Positions 24,412 through 33,334 of a DNA stretch of 64,000 bases are shown piece by piece. Position numbers and translations under genes: made by a program. This DNA is from Chthoniobacterales bacterium (GTDB taxonomy: Bacteria; Verrucomicrobiota; Verrucomicrobiia; Chthoniobacterales; JAATET01), in assembly GCA_015655545.1 (NCBI GenBank), contig JAATET010000031.1:82068-146067 (forward strand). Reading direction: 5' to 3'. The notes beneath the pieces were generated by a model. That model was not told the origin of the DNA. It did no database searches and saw only the letters and a program-made list of their open reading frames with translations. The stretch's first letter is position 1. Every line of letters starts with the position of its first letter.

Positions 24412-26343
24412 CTAGTCTTTTGGAATGGCCTGCAAATCCGATTTGAGCTGGGTGTAGCTTTTAATGAGACCGGTAATTTTCTGATGCAATGGCTCTCGCT
24501 GGGCGGCGGCACGGCTGTTGATTTGCGTGAGCTTGGCCGGTCCTGCCTGCAGTTCGATTTCAAGCGTCTTCCGGATATTGGCATACTTCACATTCAGGGC
24601 GTGCATCTCCGCCGCTGGAACCGCTTGATTTGGGTTGAAGCGAAAGCGCGATTCGCAATTACGGCGCCAATCCACAAGCCTGCTGAGAAAGACTGGCCCA
24701 ATCCCAGGGACCGCCAGCCGATTCGTTATATCCAAGGCTGATTCGACCCCGTAGGCCAAAAGAGTGCCGAGCTTTGCCGGTCCAACCCCGGTAATTCGTG
24801 CGTTCTTCAAAAGCTGCGTATCGAGGAAGGCATCGAGTTGGATTTGGCGCTTCCGAGTTTCCAAACTTTGAAGTTCAGCTTTTCTCTCCCGGTCAAGATG
24901 TAGCAGCCGGTCATAAACCTTTTGCAGCGCATCTCGCGTGGAATTGAATGCCGCTCGATATTGGGTTTCGAGTTTCTCTATTTCTTGAATGCGCTGCTCC
25001 AACTCCTTTTCCGTCCGATTGTAGCCATCATTGCGCTCACGTCGGACACGGGAGTAGTCGTCGTAACTTTTTCCGCCGTAAAGCAACCCGGCGCCGACTA
25101 ACCCGCAAATAAGACCAAGCATCGGAACCGCAAAGACGATGAAAATGGCGAAAGCGAGCAGTGCGATTCCGACTTTGAATTCGACACGCTGAATGGTTTC
25201 GGGCGCTGTGGGATTGGGAGCCGGAAGCGGCACTTGGGCAACCCTCGCCATCGAAAATCCAGTCGGGGTGAGCGCCGTGACATGGATGATTGCGTCCCAG
25301 ACCTGCACACCCACGGGGCCGTGAGGCATGGTCACGTTTACCGAGATGAAGAAGTTTGGACCGCCCCCGCTGGCAATCGAGCACCACGGACATTGGGAAA
25401 GATGAGACGGAAGCCGGTGGGCGGGATCCGAAGAACAGCTCTTTAAGCCCTTCTCTAAAGCTTCTAATGCTACGACCCAATCCCGCGCCGAGGGTCGAGC
25501 ACCATCTCGTTCCGAACCACGCGTAAACGCACGCTCGAATAAATCACGGTGATTTCGAGCAAGCACTCCGAGGGGCAGGCAGTGAGGGGGAGGCTCCATC
25601 CCATACGTCGCTGCTTGGTCACTGAATGCGAAACGGAATTCCGCGATTGCCTGCTCAAGCAGCGTTTCACCCGGACGCGTGGATTTCCCCGCATACGGGT
25701 GTCTGCCCATGAAGAGCAATTTGAAAATCATCGCCGAAAGGCCGAACAAGTCATGATTGGCCTGTCGAACCAGTCCTCGGAAATTTCGGCCCTGCAATTC
25801 CGGTGGCGTCCAGAATGCCACACCTACATCGCAGGTCCACGTTTGCCCGTTATTACCGGTCTGATACGAGTCGCAATCGATTAGGCAAATCGTGCTGTCT
25901 CGCTTTACGAGCAAGTTGCCTTCGTTGACATCACCAATGACCACTCCAATTCGGTGAACCTCATCAAACGCAGCGGCAACATTGCGGGCGACTCTTACGA
26001 GGAAATCCCACTTCGTATTTGGAAACTTGGTAAAGCGCTCTTTGGGTTGGAAGAGTTCGTGGATTTCCTTCCCCTGAACCATGGGCATCAGGAACCCGCG
26101 CAGTTTTTGCTGATTATCCCATACAAGAGCCTGTGGCCACGCCGAGAACTTGGAAATTGTCGGAGTCGCAATCCGGACTAGATGCGCAAGCTTCGCAGCC
26201 TTCGCGCCATCGGGCGGCTCGTGATATATTTTGACGACGCTCCCGGGGTGCGAGTTGGCCTCAAAGACTGACCCTTCGCCCCCGCGCCGTCCGATTTGCC
26301 GTCCGATGACTACGGCATTTCCGCTTTGGTCAACGTAGGCCAT
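24412..26343 (-). CDS. YegI-like protein kinase with membrane segments and HhH domain (TerY-P triad)
   Basis: This 643-aa protein has an atypical kinase domain at residues 10-300. The nucleotide loop reads IGRRGGEGSVFEA, the Lys is in GSVVKIYHEP, the catalytic loop is VVIGDVNEGNLLV (GDV in place of HRD), and the metal site is LIDCDSYQ (DCD in place of DFG). A zinc-like Cys pair follows (QCPWCSIA). Two hydrophobic helices (about 380-420), a long coiled-coil and a helix-hairpin-helix (ITGVGPAKLGTLLAYGVESA) complete it. The size and order match E. coli YegI as I recall it. It overlaps the PP2C gene by 34 bp. Confidence 0.85.
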   Translation of the reverse strand: MAYVDQSGNAVVIGRQIGRRGGEGSVFEANSHPGSVVKIYHEPPDGAKAAKLAHLVRIATPTISKFSAWPQALVWDNQQKLRGFLMPMVQGKEIHELFQPKERFTKFPNTKWDFLVRVARNVAAAFDEVHRIGVVIGDVNEGNLLVKRDSTICLIDCDSYQTGNNGQTWTCDVGVAFWTPPELQGRNFRGLVRQANHDLFGLSAMIFKLLFMGRHPYAGKSTRPGETLLEQAIAEFRFAFSDQAATYGMEPPPHCLPLGVLARNHRDLFERAFTRGSERDGARPSARDWVVALEALEKGLKSCSSDPAHRLPSHLSQCPWCSIASGGGPNFFISVNVTMPHGPVGVQVWDAIIHVTALTPTGFSMARVAQVPLPAPNPTAPETIQRVEFKVGIALLAFAIFIVFAVPMLGLICGLVGAGLLYGGKSYDDYSRVRRERNDGYNRTEKELEQRIQEIEKLETQYRAAFNSTRDALQKVYDRLLHLDRERKAELQSLETRKRQIQLDAFLDTQLLKNARITGVGPAKLGTLLAYGVESALDITNRLAVPGIGPVFLSRLVDWRRNCESRFRFNPNQAVPAAEMHALNVKYANIRKTLEIELQAGPAKLTQINSRAAAQREPLHQKITGLIKSYTQLKSDLQAIPKD

Positions 26344-27101
26344 TCCAGCAGGTGAACTTTTCGGCGGGCCGCGATAAGCAGCGTTTTATCGTCATCGGTT
26401 CGCTCATTGAGCGACTCCGTAGATAGAAAAGCTACTAGCGGTCGTTGTAATGAAGGCGAATCACCTGACGCGGCAACGACCTTCACCAGCGGGTCGATAA
26501 ATGGTTCATGGACTGCGTTGTCCGCATACCGAAGGGCGACAGCTTGAATGCCATCGGTAAATCCGGCCACAGCGTCCACCGACAGCGGGTGCGAGTAAAA
26601 TTGAAAACCGGTTCGCCAGTTGGGCGATGTGATGAAGTAGGTCTCGTTCGCGAATTCGCCACGGTTTGGCCATGTTGCGGGATGGTATCTGCCGTGACTT
26701 TTTACAGCCCATGCTCCGTCGCCCACCTGCACGAACATGTTCGCGTCGTTAGAGATGACAGCGAAAAGAAGAGTGCATGCAAACTGCCTCGGAGAAAGGC
26801 TTCTTTCATCGGCCAGTGCCCGGACGCGAGCCTGTGCTAAATCCAGCACATAGAAGGCCGCTGATTCTCCCAACTCTTCTCCATCTGCGACCAATATTGC
26901 GAGCGCATCAAGGGTTGCCTCGACCGCGGCAGCGGCACCTTCGTCGGAATGAGCCGCAGACCCGGCCCCATCAGCAAGCGCCAGAATGACGACCGATTTT
27001 CCGTCGATGAGGACATGGCGATGGGCACAAAAATCCTGACACGGTGCACCCGTTGCCGAGTGCGAGGTGCCCACTACGGAGGCTCCGACGATGTTCCACA
27101 T
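26310..27101 (-). CDS. PP2C-type phosphatase (YegK-like, TerY-P triad)
   Basis: This is a 263-aa PPM/PP2C phosphatase. It begins IVGASVVGTSHSATGAPCQD, has the metal-binding Asp in LALADGAGSAAHSDEGA, FVQVGDGAWAV in the core, and GFTDGIQAVAL near the C-terminus. It would remove phosphate from targets of the neighbouring kinase, perhaps the vWA protein. It starts 17 bp after the vWA gene and overlaps the kinase gene, so all three are co-expressed. Confidence 0.88.
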   Translation of the reverse strand: MWNIVGASVVGTSHSATGAPCQDFCAHRHVLIDGKSVVILALADGAGSAAHSDEGAAAAVEATLDALAILVADGEELGESAAFYVLDLAQARVRALADERSLSPRQFACTLLFAVISNDANMFVQVGDGAWAVKSHGRYHPATWPNRGEFANETYFITSPNWRTGFQFYSHPLSVDAVAGFTDGIQAVALRYADNAVHEPFIDPLVKVVAASGDSPSLQRPLVAFLSTESLNERTDDDKTLLIAARRKVHLLEWPTLTKAEMP

Positions 27102-27118
27102 CGGAAGGGCCTAAAACT

Positions 27119-27811
27119 TCAAACCTGCGCCCAACCCGCGGGCGAAGTGAGAGGAACTTCATCCGTTGTTGCAGACCGCGAGACGGCCTGCTGCGAAGCA
27201 CTGAGCCATTCGAAAAGTTTGCGGAATTCGAGCCCTTTCAACGCGACTGGCGCCCGCGCGCTAGATAGTTCAGCGAGGCATTCCATGTCTGCGCCCTCCA
27301 CCCCGACAGCAAAAAATGAAAAGCTCTTCTTCATCGCCCCGTCCTTCACGCGTTGCACTGCTTGGGTCCAGAAGCTCGAATGTTTGTCGGTCGGTCCGCC
27401 GTCTGTGATGAGGAAAACCCATGGACGATAATAGCCGACGCCGTTGGTCTTGAGCACCTGCTTGTGCTGTTCAAGGTAATCGAGCCCTTCGACAACCGCT
27501 TGGCCCATTGGCGTATCACCAGCAATGGCAAGCTGAGGGGTTGTAAACGCATCAGCAGTCGCGAAGGTCTGAAGCAAATCGACTCTGCCTCCGAAGGTCA
27601 TCACGGCGACTTCGACTCGCTTCTTGGCCAGGCTGTCAGCGAGAAGGCTGTCGCGGTAAATTTCTAACCCGGCCTGCAATTCCTTCAATGGCTCGCCTTG
27701 CATGGAACCGGACACGTCCAAGAGCAAAAGACTTGGACAGCGCGGTTCGGCATTCTCCGCATAGGTTGATGCGATGTCCGTTCCAGAATTGATAAAGGGG
27801 TTCTGTTCCAT
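27119..27811 (-). CDS. TerY/YegL-like von Willebrand A protein (TerY-P triad)
   Basis: This is a 230-aa vWA domain with an intact metal-ion-dependent adhesion site: LLLLDVSGSMQG (DxSxS), AGDTPMGQAV (Thr) and FLITDGGPTD (Asp). It is the first member of the vWA-phosphatase-kinase set described as the TerY-P triad in tellurite-resistance and phage-defence contexts. It probably acts as the scaffold or the phosphorylated target. It is 43 bp downstream of the channel gene. Confidence 0.88.
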   Translation of the reverse strand: MEQNPFINSGTDIASTYAENAEPRCPSLLLLDVSGSMQGEPLKELQAGLEIYRDSLLADSLAKKRVEVAVMTFGGRVDLLQTFATADAFTTPQLAIAGDTPMGQAVVEGLDYLEQHKQVLKTNGVGYYRPWVFLITDGGPTDKHSSFWTQAVQRVKDGAMKKSFSFFAVGVEGADMECLAELSSARAPVALKGLEFRKLFEWLSASQQAVSRSATTDEVPLTSPAGWAQV

Positions 27812-27854
27812 GGGGTGGTTGGATGCAGGTTTATGTCACCAATTTTTGGGGTAA

Positions 27855-28676
27855 TCAATCGGCATCGTGGCTGATGGAGGGATGAGAAGGTTTCGCCTTC
27901 AACGATTTTACCTGACCGTGAAGCTCGCGCAGCAACTCGCCCTGTTCTTTGAGCTGACCGGCAATATCATCTAATGTCGTCTCGTCTTCGCCGGGCTTCA
28001 CGAGAAGAGAAGCCACTAAGGCCGTAAATGCGCCAAAGATACCGATGCCAGCAAACATCGTAAGCACCGCGACGGCACGTCCCAAAGTGGTGACCGGCGC
28101 CATATCTCCGTAGCCAACCGTGGTCATCGTCGTGAGCGTCCACCAAAGCGCGTCTTCAGCCGTATGGATGTTGCTTCCCGAACCTTCCTCTGCAATCAGG
28201 ATGGCCACCGAGGAAAAAACGGCCACACATACCATCGTGAGAATAATGGCGATGACCGTCGTCTCACGCTTGTTGAGGAACAGTCGCTTCAATAAACCGG
28301 TGCTCCCGCGAAGGCCGCGGAACAGTCGGAGCAATCGGAATACTCGGGCCAATCGTCCCCACCGCAGCGGGTCAACAATTGGGATCGATGAAATAAAATC
28401 TATCCACCCCCATGTTATTAGATATCGCCGCCGATTTTTGTGGAGGTAGAGCAGAACAAAAAAATCGGCCATGAAGATGGCGCATATCACATAGTCCGCG
28501 ATATCAAGGACGCGCTTTACCTCCCGAGGCAATGGCACCAAGAGCGATAGGGCCAAAACCAGAAGGACCCCAACCGAGGTCAGCATGATGAAGAATTGCC
28601 AGACGAGTGGGACTGGGCGTCTAAGCGGGCTCTCCTTCACGCGTTGGAAGTCATCAAGGTAACGACCCTCCAGCAA
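27855..28676 (-). CDS. Voltage-gated-like potassium channel
   Basis: This 273-aa protein has six predicted membrane helices. The fourth carries regularly spaced arginines (RLARVFRLLRLFRGLRG) like a voltage sensor. The pore holds the potassium selectivity filter TMTTVGYGD. A C-terminal coiled-coil (DIAGQLKEQGELLRELHGQ) would tetramerise it. The position between a zinc-ribbon membrane protein and the TerY-P triad, on the same strand with short gaps, suggests the triad could gate or be gated by ion flow. That is inference. Confidence 0.88.
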   Translation of the reverse strand: MLEGRYLDDFQRVKESPLRRPVPLVWQFFIMLTSVGVLLVLALSLLVPLPREVKRVLDIADYVICAIFMADFFVLLYLHKNRRRYLITWGWIDFISSIPIVDPLRWGRLARVFRLLRLFRGLRGSTGLLKRLFLNKRETTVIAIILTMVCVAVFSSVAILIAEEGSGSNIHTAEDALWWTLTTMTTVGYGDMAPVTTLGRAVAVLTMFAGIGIFGAFTALVASLLVKPGEDETTLDDIAGQLKEQGELLRELHGQVKSLKAKPSHPSISHDAD

Positions 28677-28685
28677 GCTCGTTCT

Positions 28686-29237
28686 TCAGCGGACGCGCGC
28701 ACCTTCTAGTGTTTTACGGGGAACTTTAAACTCTCGGCCTTCGAAGTTAACGGTCGCCTCATCGGCCTTTAGAGCAACTACCCTTAAAGCGGTTCCCGCG
28801 CTCACTCCAAAGACGCCATTGTCATCCGAGAAGGAGATTCGTCGCGGCAGAACTATGGTCACCGGGAGAGCGGTCTGGTCGCTGAATACCTCCAAAGCGG
28901 ATAGGTCAGGAGGAGGGACGGGCGCTTGAGCCGGTCGCGGCCTTGCCGTCGAAGCTGGAACCGGGCTGGCGGAGACGACTGGAATGGGCGTTGCTGAAGG
29001 CTGTGACGGTTGAGTTGGCGTTGGTGTCCTATCCGAGGACGTTGTGCTGACCGAAAAAACGCTGAGCCCAAAAATTCCTATAAGGCCGATTGCGACGATG
29101 GCCGCACACCCGGTTCCAGCATATGTAACGTCGGGGCTCCCGCAATTTGGGCATTTATTCGAAAGGTTTTTCCCCTTGGGATACCATGTGTAATTGCAGG
29201 CTTTGCACCTGTTCTGGAGCCTCTTCGTCCGTCCCAT
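28686..29237 (-). CDS. Zinc-ribbon membrane protein with Pro-rich linker and small C-terminal domain
   Basis: This 183-aa protein starts with a zinc ribbon (CKACNYTW and CPNCGSPD), then one transmembrane helix (GCAAIVAIGLIGIFGLSVF). A Pro/Thr/Ser linker (TPTPTQPSQPSATP) and a C-terminal beta domain of about 70 residues follow (ITFSD-like RISFSDDNGVFGVSAGTALR, ending FKVPRKTLEG). The end resembles that of the HxsA-like protein (KIPRRLL). It is first in the minus-strand operon, 9 bp before the channel gene. Confidence 0.75.
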   Translation of the reverse strand: MGRTKRLQNRCKACNYTWYPKGKNLSNKCPNCGSPDVTYAGTGCAAIVAIGLIGIFGLSVFSVSTTSSDRTPTPTQPSQPSATPIPVVSASPVPASTARPRPAQAPVPPPDLSALEVFSDQTALPVTIVLPRRISFSDDNGVFGVSAGTALRVVALKADEATVNFEGREFKVPRKTLEGARVR

Positions 29238-29350
29238 TGCGTGCGGATACTATTTGAATGCGAGCGATTTCCGAGTTGGAAATATTGTCTCTGCGCCAAT
29301 CATCGAAAATTCAAACTCCCATCTGTTCAATGGCGGCGTAAGTTCGACGG

Positions 29351-30583
29351 ATGCTTCCTTCAGCGAAATTCTTGACGTTGTTTCTAGCGTCCCCCGGCGA
29401 CGTGATGGAAGAACGGGAAGCGGCGAGAGCTGTCATCGATGAGGTCAATCGCACCAGTCTTGATGACTATGGGCTGATTTTTCGCGTGGTCGGTTGGGAC
29501 ACCCACTCCTTTCCTGAATATGGAGGAGATGGTCAGGCCATTGTTAACGCGCAGATTGCCGAGATGGCCAAATACCAACTCTTCGTCGGTATTATGCGCG
29601 ACCGAGTGGGCACCCCAACCCCACGTGCCCTTTCAGGAACCATCGAAGAATTTGACTTGGCCGAGCAATCGTGGAGGAGCCATGGCCAGCCGGACATCAT
29701 GTTTTACTTTGGCCAACATTCCGCCGTGCCCGTCGATGGTGACCAGCGCGCACTCGTGGATGAGTTTCGGAAGCGAGTCGCAACCAATGCTCTTGTGTCG
29801 CCATTCCGAGACACAGCCAATTTCAAAGATTTGTTCCGCGGTCATCTTCGTCTTTTTCTATCCCAGCGAAAATGGGCGAAAGAGCCGCAAGCCGCCGCTC
29901 AAGCTCCGATACAACACGATTCGTGGCTGCTCCTTGGGAATAGGTTCTTCCGATGCGATTCGCTTGTTGATGACGGAAGCGGCAAAATTGTTGCCCGACT
30001 TCCCGAGCCCGGCCCTGAGGCCGAAGCCTTGCTAAAGTCTTACCAAGGCCAGCGATGGGGGCGTTCTCCAGCTTCCTACGCTCACGACAATGATGGTGCG
30101 ACGGTGCAGGTCGACGCGGCGGAACGAACCTCGACAGGAGGAAAGGCGGTTTGGACGGTGACGGCCACGCGGATTCAAAATGAGCATTCTACGTTTCATG
30201 AGTTTTCCATGAATGGCTTCTCTGCAGACGAAATAGCTGAGATGCGCGCCCGCCTGCTCTTGCTTGGGGAAAAGCCGAATGTCGGTCATGACGTTGCTAT
30301 CATGATGAACATGGGCACAGGCAACCGCCGTGGAGGCATCGAAGCTGTGTTACCGCTTCTATGGAACAATTTTGACGGGGCCGCCGCAGAATTTCCCGCC
30401 TGCGCGCGGCTCTGGGCCATTTACCACCTCAAAGCAACCGACACCGTCGAGCATGTCTTTGAGCTGGAAATCGGGGAGGTCGACGACGGAAAGGTAGCCG
30501 TCAAGTTTCGCGGGCAACGGGCGTCTGGTTACTCGGAGAAAGCCTTTAACATGGAAATATCAGGAATTTGCGAACTGGAATGA
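29351..30583 (+). CDS. DUF4062 domain protein
   Basis: The N-terminal 130 residues match DUF4062 (LTLFLASPGDVMEEREAARA, FRVVGWDTHSFPEYGGDG, then MAKYQLFVGIMRDRVG and GTIEEFDLAEQSW). DUF4062 has a TIR/nucleoside-deoxyribosyltransferase-like fold and is often fused to STAND ATPases in conflict systems. Here the remaining 270 residues are unrecognised and beta-rich (WTVTATRIQNEHSTFHEFSM, HVFELEIGEVDDGKVAVKF), with no P-loop. It may be a sensor or effector of defence. It stands alone, divergent from the channel operon. Confidence 0.78.
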   Translation: MLPSAKFLTLFLASPGDVMEEREAARAVIDEVNRTSLDDYGLIFRVVGWDTHSFPEYGGDGQAIVNAQIAEMAKYQLFVGIMRDRVGTPTPRALSGTIEEFDLAEQSWRSHGQPDIMFYFGQHSAVPVDGDQRALVDEFRKRVATNALVSPFRDTANFKDLFRGHLRLFLSQRKWAKEPQAAAQAPIQHDSWLLLGNRFFRCDSLVDDGSGKIVARLPEPGPEAEALLKSYQGQRWGRSPASYAHDNDGATVQVDAAERTSTGGKAVWTVTATRIQNEHSTFHEFSMNGFSADEIAEMRARLLLLGEKPNVGHDVAIMMNMGTGNRRGGIEAVLPLLWNNFDGAAAEFPACARLWAIYHLKATDTVEHVFELEIGEVDDGKVAVKFRGQRASGYSEKAFNMEISGICELE

Positions 30584-30677
30584 GCTGCTACCAGCGCATT
30601 TCGTTTCCGCCGCTTCCTCGAAACGTCCGAGACATAATGCTTGGCCATTTCATTCCGAAGGCTCGAAACGTGCTGCT

Positions 30678-31703
30678 ATGAGCCCCGTGCGTTGGTTACT
30701 TCTTGTTCTCTTCACCCTAGCCGCCGCCAACGCCGCCGGGCCTCTCAAGTTGGTTTCATGGAACTTGGAGTGGTTCCCCGGAGGCTCTCCCGGGGCCAGC
30801 GCCGAAGCTGGTGCGAAGAAAATGGCCGCTGCTCAAAATGCTCTTCGTGCCATCAATCCCGACATTCTATGTCTGCAGGAAGTTCGTGACTGGGCCGCAG
30901 CGAACGAGTTGGTCTCGGTCTTGCCCGGCTACCATGTCGCGATTGTCTCGGCTTTCAAAGGTAAGCAGCAGCAGGTTATTGCTACGCGTCTGCCCGTCGA
31001 TTCCGCATGGGCCGCCGAATGGAAATCGAGAGGGCGCTTGGAACTTCCGCGCGGATATTCTTTCGCGGCGATTCGGCTTCCGGGCCATGTATCGTTGCTC
31101 ACGTATTCGGTCCACATGAAGGCGAATTCCGGTGGCGCTGATGCCGACAATATCGCGAAGCGAGAAGCATCGTCTGCGCAGCTTCTCGCGCACGTTCGGG
31201 AAATGGAGAAGCTCTACGGAGGTCGCGGCCCCATCGCCGTGGCCATGGCGGGAGACTGGAATACGACTCTCGATGCTGACCCTCGCTTTCGGCGGGAAAA
31301 AACTCTGCGCCTTTTGACCGGCAGTGGTTACCGTTCAACATGGGAGGGCGTTCCGTTCGAGAAACGCATCACGCATCCCGGGGAGGGCAACTTCCCTCCG
31401 ATTACCTTCGACCACATCCTCTTGAAGGCAGGTCCGAAGCTGGCCGCGGCTGTGATCGATGAAAAGGGAATCAGTGACCACAACCCGGTTGTGCTTGCGC
31501 TTCTCCCAACTGGTGGAAGTGCGCCCATCGCGCAGGTTGTTACCACGCCGACACCTGTTCCCTCACCGAGTCCTGTTACTTCGGAGTCCGGAGTAAAGCT
31601 GGGGACGACGCTACTCTACCAACCTAAGATGAGCGGCTACGCGGAGATTCCGGGTATGCCCAAAGTGACGCCGACTCCCAGCTCCAAGCCGACCAACCCG
31701 TAA
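30678..31703 (+). CDS. Secreted endonuclease/exonuclease/phosphatase-family protein
   Basis: A signal peptide (WLLLVLFTLAAANAAG) precedes a complete EEP fold: LVSWNLEWFPGG (Asn), CLQEVRDW (Glu), VAMAGDWNTTL (Asp/Asn) and GISDHNPVVL (Asp-His). The substrates of this fold are DNA, RNA or phosphoesters. The C-terminal 60 residues are a Thr/Pro tail (TTPTPVPSPSPVT and KVTPTPSSKPTNP). Being exported, it would act on extracellular or periplasmic nucleic acid or lipid, for example during DNA entry. Confidence 0.87.
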   Translation: MSPVRWLLLVLFTLAAANAAGPLKLVSWNLEWFPGGSPGASAEAGAKKMAAAQNALRAINPDILCLQEVRDWAAANELVSVLPGYHVAIVSAFKGKQQQVIATRLPVDSAWAAEWKSRGRLELPRGYSFAAIRLPGHVSLLTYSVHMKANSGGADADNIAKREASSAQLLAHVREMEKLYGGRGPIAVAMAGDWNTTLDADPRFRREKTLRLLTGSGYRSTWEGVPFEKRITHPGEGNFPPITFDHILLKAGPKLAAAVIDEKGISDHNPVVLALLPTGGSAPIAQVVTTPTPVPSPSPVTSESGVKLGTTLLYQPKMSGYAEIPGMPKVTPTPSSKPTNP

Positions 31704-31814
31704 TCATCTGATGGGCTGCGCGTCGGTAAATGGCGTAAAGGAAGGCTCCCGCAACTCTTGACGCTGCCATGAACGAGGAAATTTTGACGAAACTTGGCCA
31801 AACGTGGGTCAATA

Positions 31815-32756
31815 TCAAGAAATCTGAGGACTTGCTTTGGCTCGCATCGAAGTGCCCAAGCTATCCCGTTTAAATATCTCGGCAGCGTTAAAGGAGATGT
31901 CCTTAAAAGGAGCCTCTTCGGCGAAGAGACGAACTTCGACCCTCTCGCTGGAAGGCTTGATGGGTAAATTCCCGTTCTCGGTCTTGAAGTTGAATGGAAA
32001 AAGGAGGGAGGCTCGTGGAAAAAGAGGTGATCCGTTCATGACGCCCAAAATCCAAGATAGCTTTTCCTCCTCCTCGCTCACGTATCCGTGGTCGTTGAGA
32101 TTAAGAAAGCGGTTCTTATACACGGTGGGCACCCGTAGTCGCGCACCCCAGTGAACGCAGAGCACGTCGCTGTCGTTGGTTATTCTGAGGTTGATGCGGC
32201 TGTTGTTTGTAGATGTTTCCCTTCGTAGGAAAATTGAGACTTCCGCTACAAGATTCGGATGTTTCTTCCGTCCCTTAATGTCAAAAATCTCTCGCGTCGT
32301 TAGGGCGCGATTTTTGCTTCCTCGGCGACTATAAAAACGCTCTTTGTGCCCCTGATGCGGCGCTATCTCGCTTTCGGGAACATGAATGACGATAACTCCT
32401 TTTTCAGGTGTGGAAGGATTTGGGATAGCGTGGACGCCAATTTTCGAGGTTGGCGGATCCACGAGCCCGGGCAGTTTATCTTCAAGCCACTCTTTGAGAT
32501 TTCCGTATTTGGGATGGTTCAGTTCTACGCCATCGTCTGGCACGTATGACCCATCACCATGGGGCACCATTCCAAAAACAAGATAGCCGCCGTCATAATT
32601 AGAAAAGGCGGAGAGATATTCTGAAATATTCTGAAGCGACTCGCTATCGAAGGTGGCTTTTCGACTAGATTTATAGTCAATCCAATCAAACTCCCCTTTT
32701 GGGAGTGAAATGAGGTAGTCCCAGTCCCAGAACGCAATCTCTTTGAGCTGTGCCAT
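31815..32756 (-). CDS. AlbA/Schlafen-like ATP-binding domain protein
   Basis: The first 150 residues carry the AlbA_2 (Schlafen AAA_4) pattern: LPKGEFDWIDYKSS, SEYLSAFSNYDGGYLVFGMV, and IVIHVPESEIAPHQGHKERF followed by YSRRGSKNRALTTREIFDI. The acidic residue after the Gly in the GEF-like region and the NxxGG-type segment are present. The C-terminal part is beta-rich and unrecognised. It lies 5 bp after a GIY-YIG gene and is third in an operon with an RHH regulator. This family is frequent in defence islands as a nuclease or regulatory ATPase. Confidence 0.8.
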   Translation of the reverse strand: MAQLKEIAFWDWDYLISLPKGEFDWIDYKSSRKATFDSESLQNISEYLSAFSNYDGGYLVFGMVPHGDGSYVPDDGVELNHPKYGNLKEWLEDKLPGLVDPPTSKIGVHAIPNPSTPEKGVIVIHVPESEIAPHQGHKERFYSRRGSKNRALTTREIFDIKGRKKHPNLVAEVSIFLRRETSTNNSRINLRITNDSDVLCVHWGARLRVPTVYKNRFLNLNDHGYVSEEEEKLSWILGVMNGSPLFPRASLLFPFNFKTENGNLPIKPSSERVEVRLFAEEAPFKDISFNAAEIFKRDSLGTSMRAKASPQIS

Positions 32757-32761
32757 CGCGT

Positions 32762-33304
32762 CTATTGACGGACCGGCCTCGCGAGTGTGAGGCCACTATA
32801 CGAATCAGTTTTTCCCTCCATGAGATTCATGAGAGCGCCCGGATCTAGATGTTTATTCTGCGCCAAAAATGGCCGCAACCTGTCCCCATATATGACCCGC
32901 TCTCCGCTGTTGAATGCAAACGGGATGGGATAGTTCTTCGCTCCCTCTCCTCCTCGCGATTTGTTCCATCCCATCGGATTATACTTTTGGTAGGTGTTAA
33001 ACGTATCGATATAGGATTTTTCGAGCGTGTTGAGATAGTAGTCCGGACACAGGATTACCGCGCCGGTCACCGTTAAATCACGCCCGTAAACATTATAGTG
33101 GCTTTGAAGGTTCTGGTTCGAATGTTTTCCCTTGGACAATTTATAAAGATGTTCCTCAAGGCGATCTACCAACGGGCGATGGGTCATCCCAATGTATGCA
33201 AGTGAGCCTTCGACAGAAGGTGGCGAGCCTTCTATGACTCCGCTGATAAGATAGATGCCGCCCAGAGTTTCGAGTTCGGCAAAATCGCAAATCGGTTTGA
33301 ACAT
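32762..33304 (-). CDS. GIY-YIG-type nuclease
   Basis: This 180-aa protein starts with TLGGIYLISGVIEGSPPSVE and GSLAYIGMTHRPLVDRLEEH: the GIY and YIG triads are separated by about 20 residues, followed by the conserved Arg and His-containing helix. YNVYGRDLTVTGAVIL and LEKSYIDTFNTY supply the following strand and the Glu-bearing helix. It would cut DNA or serve as a homing-type nuclease. It is preceded by the RHH gene (30 bp) and followed by the AlbA-like gene (5 bp). Confidence 0.75.
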   Translation of the reverse strand: MFKPICDFAELETLGGIYLISGVIEGSPPSVEGSLAYIGMTHRPLVDRLEEHLYKLSKGKHSNQNLQSHYNVYGRDLTVTGAVILCPDYYLNTLEKSYIDTFNTYQKYNPMGWNKSRGGEGAKNYPIPFAFNSGERVIYGDRLRPFLAQNKHLDPGALMNLMEGKTDSYSGLTLARPVRQ

Positions 33305-33334
33305 TTGAGAGAGAGCGGTCGTTCGCCAACTTGG

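Noticed and set aside
24412-29237. Tellurite resistance operon
   Set aside because: Only the vWA/PP2C/kinase triad is present; no TerC, TerD or TerB-type genes are seen.
31815-32154. 105-aa plus-strand ORF at the end of the AlbA-like gene
   Set aside because: It is a shadow on the opposite strand of a better-supported gene with motif matches.
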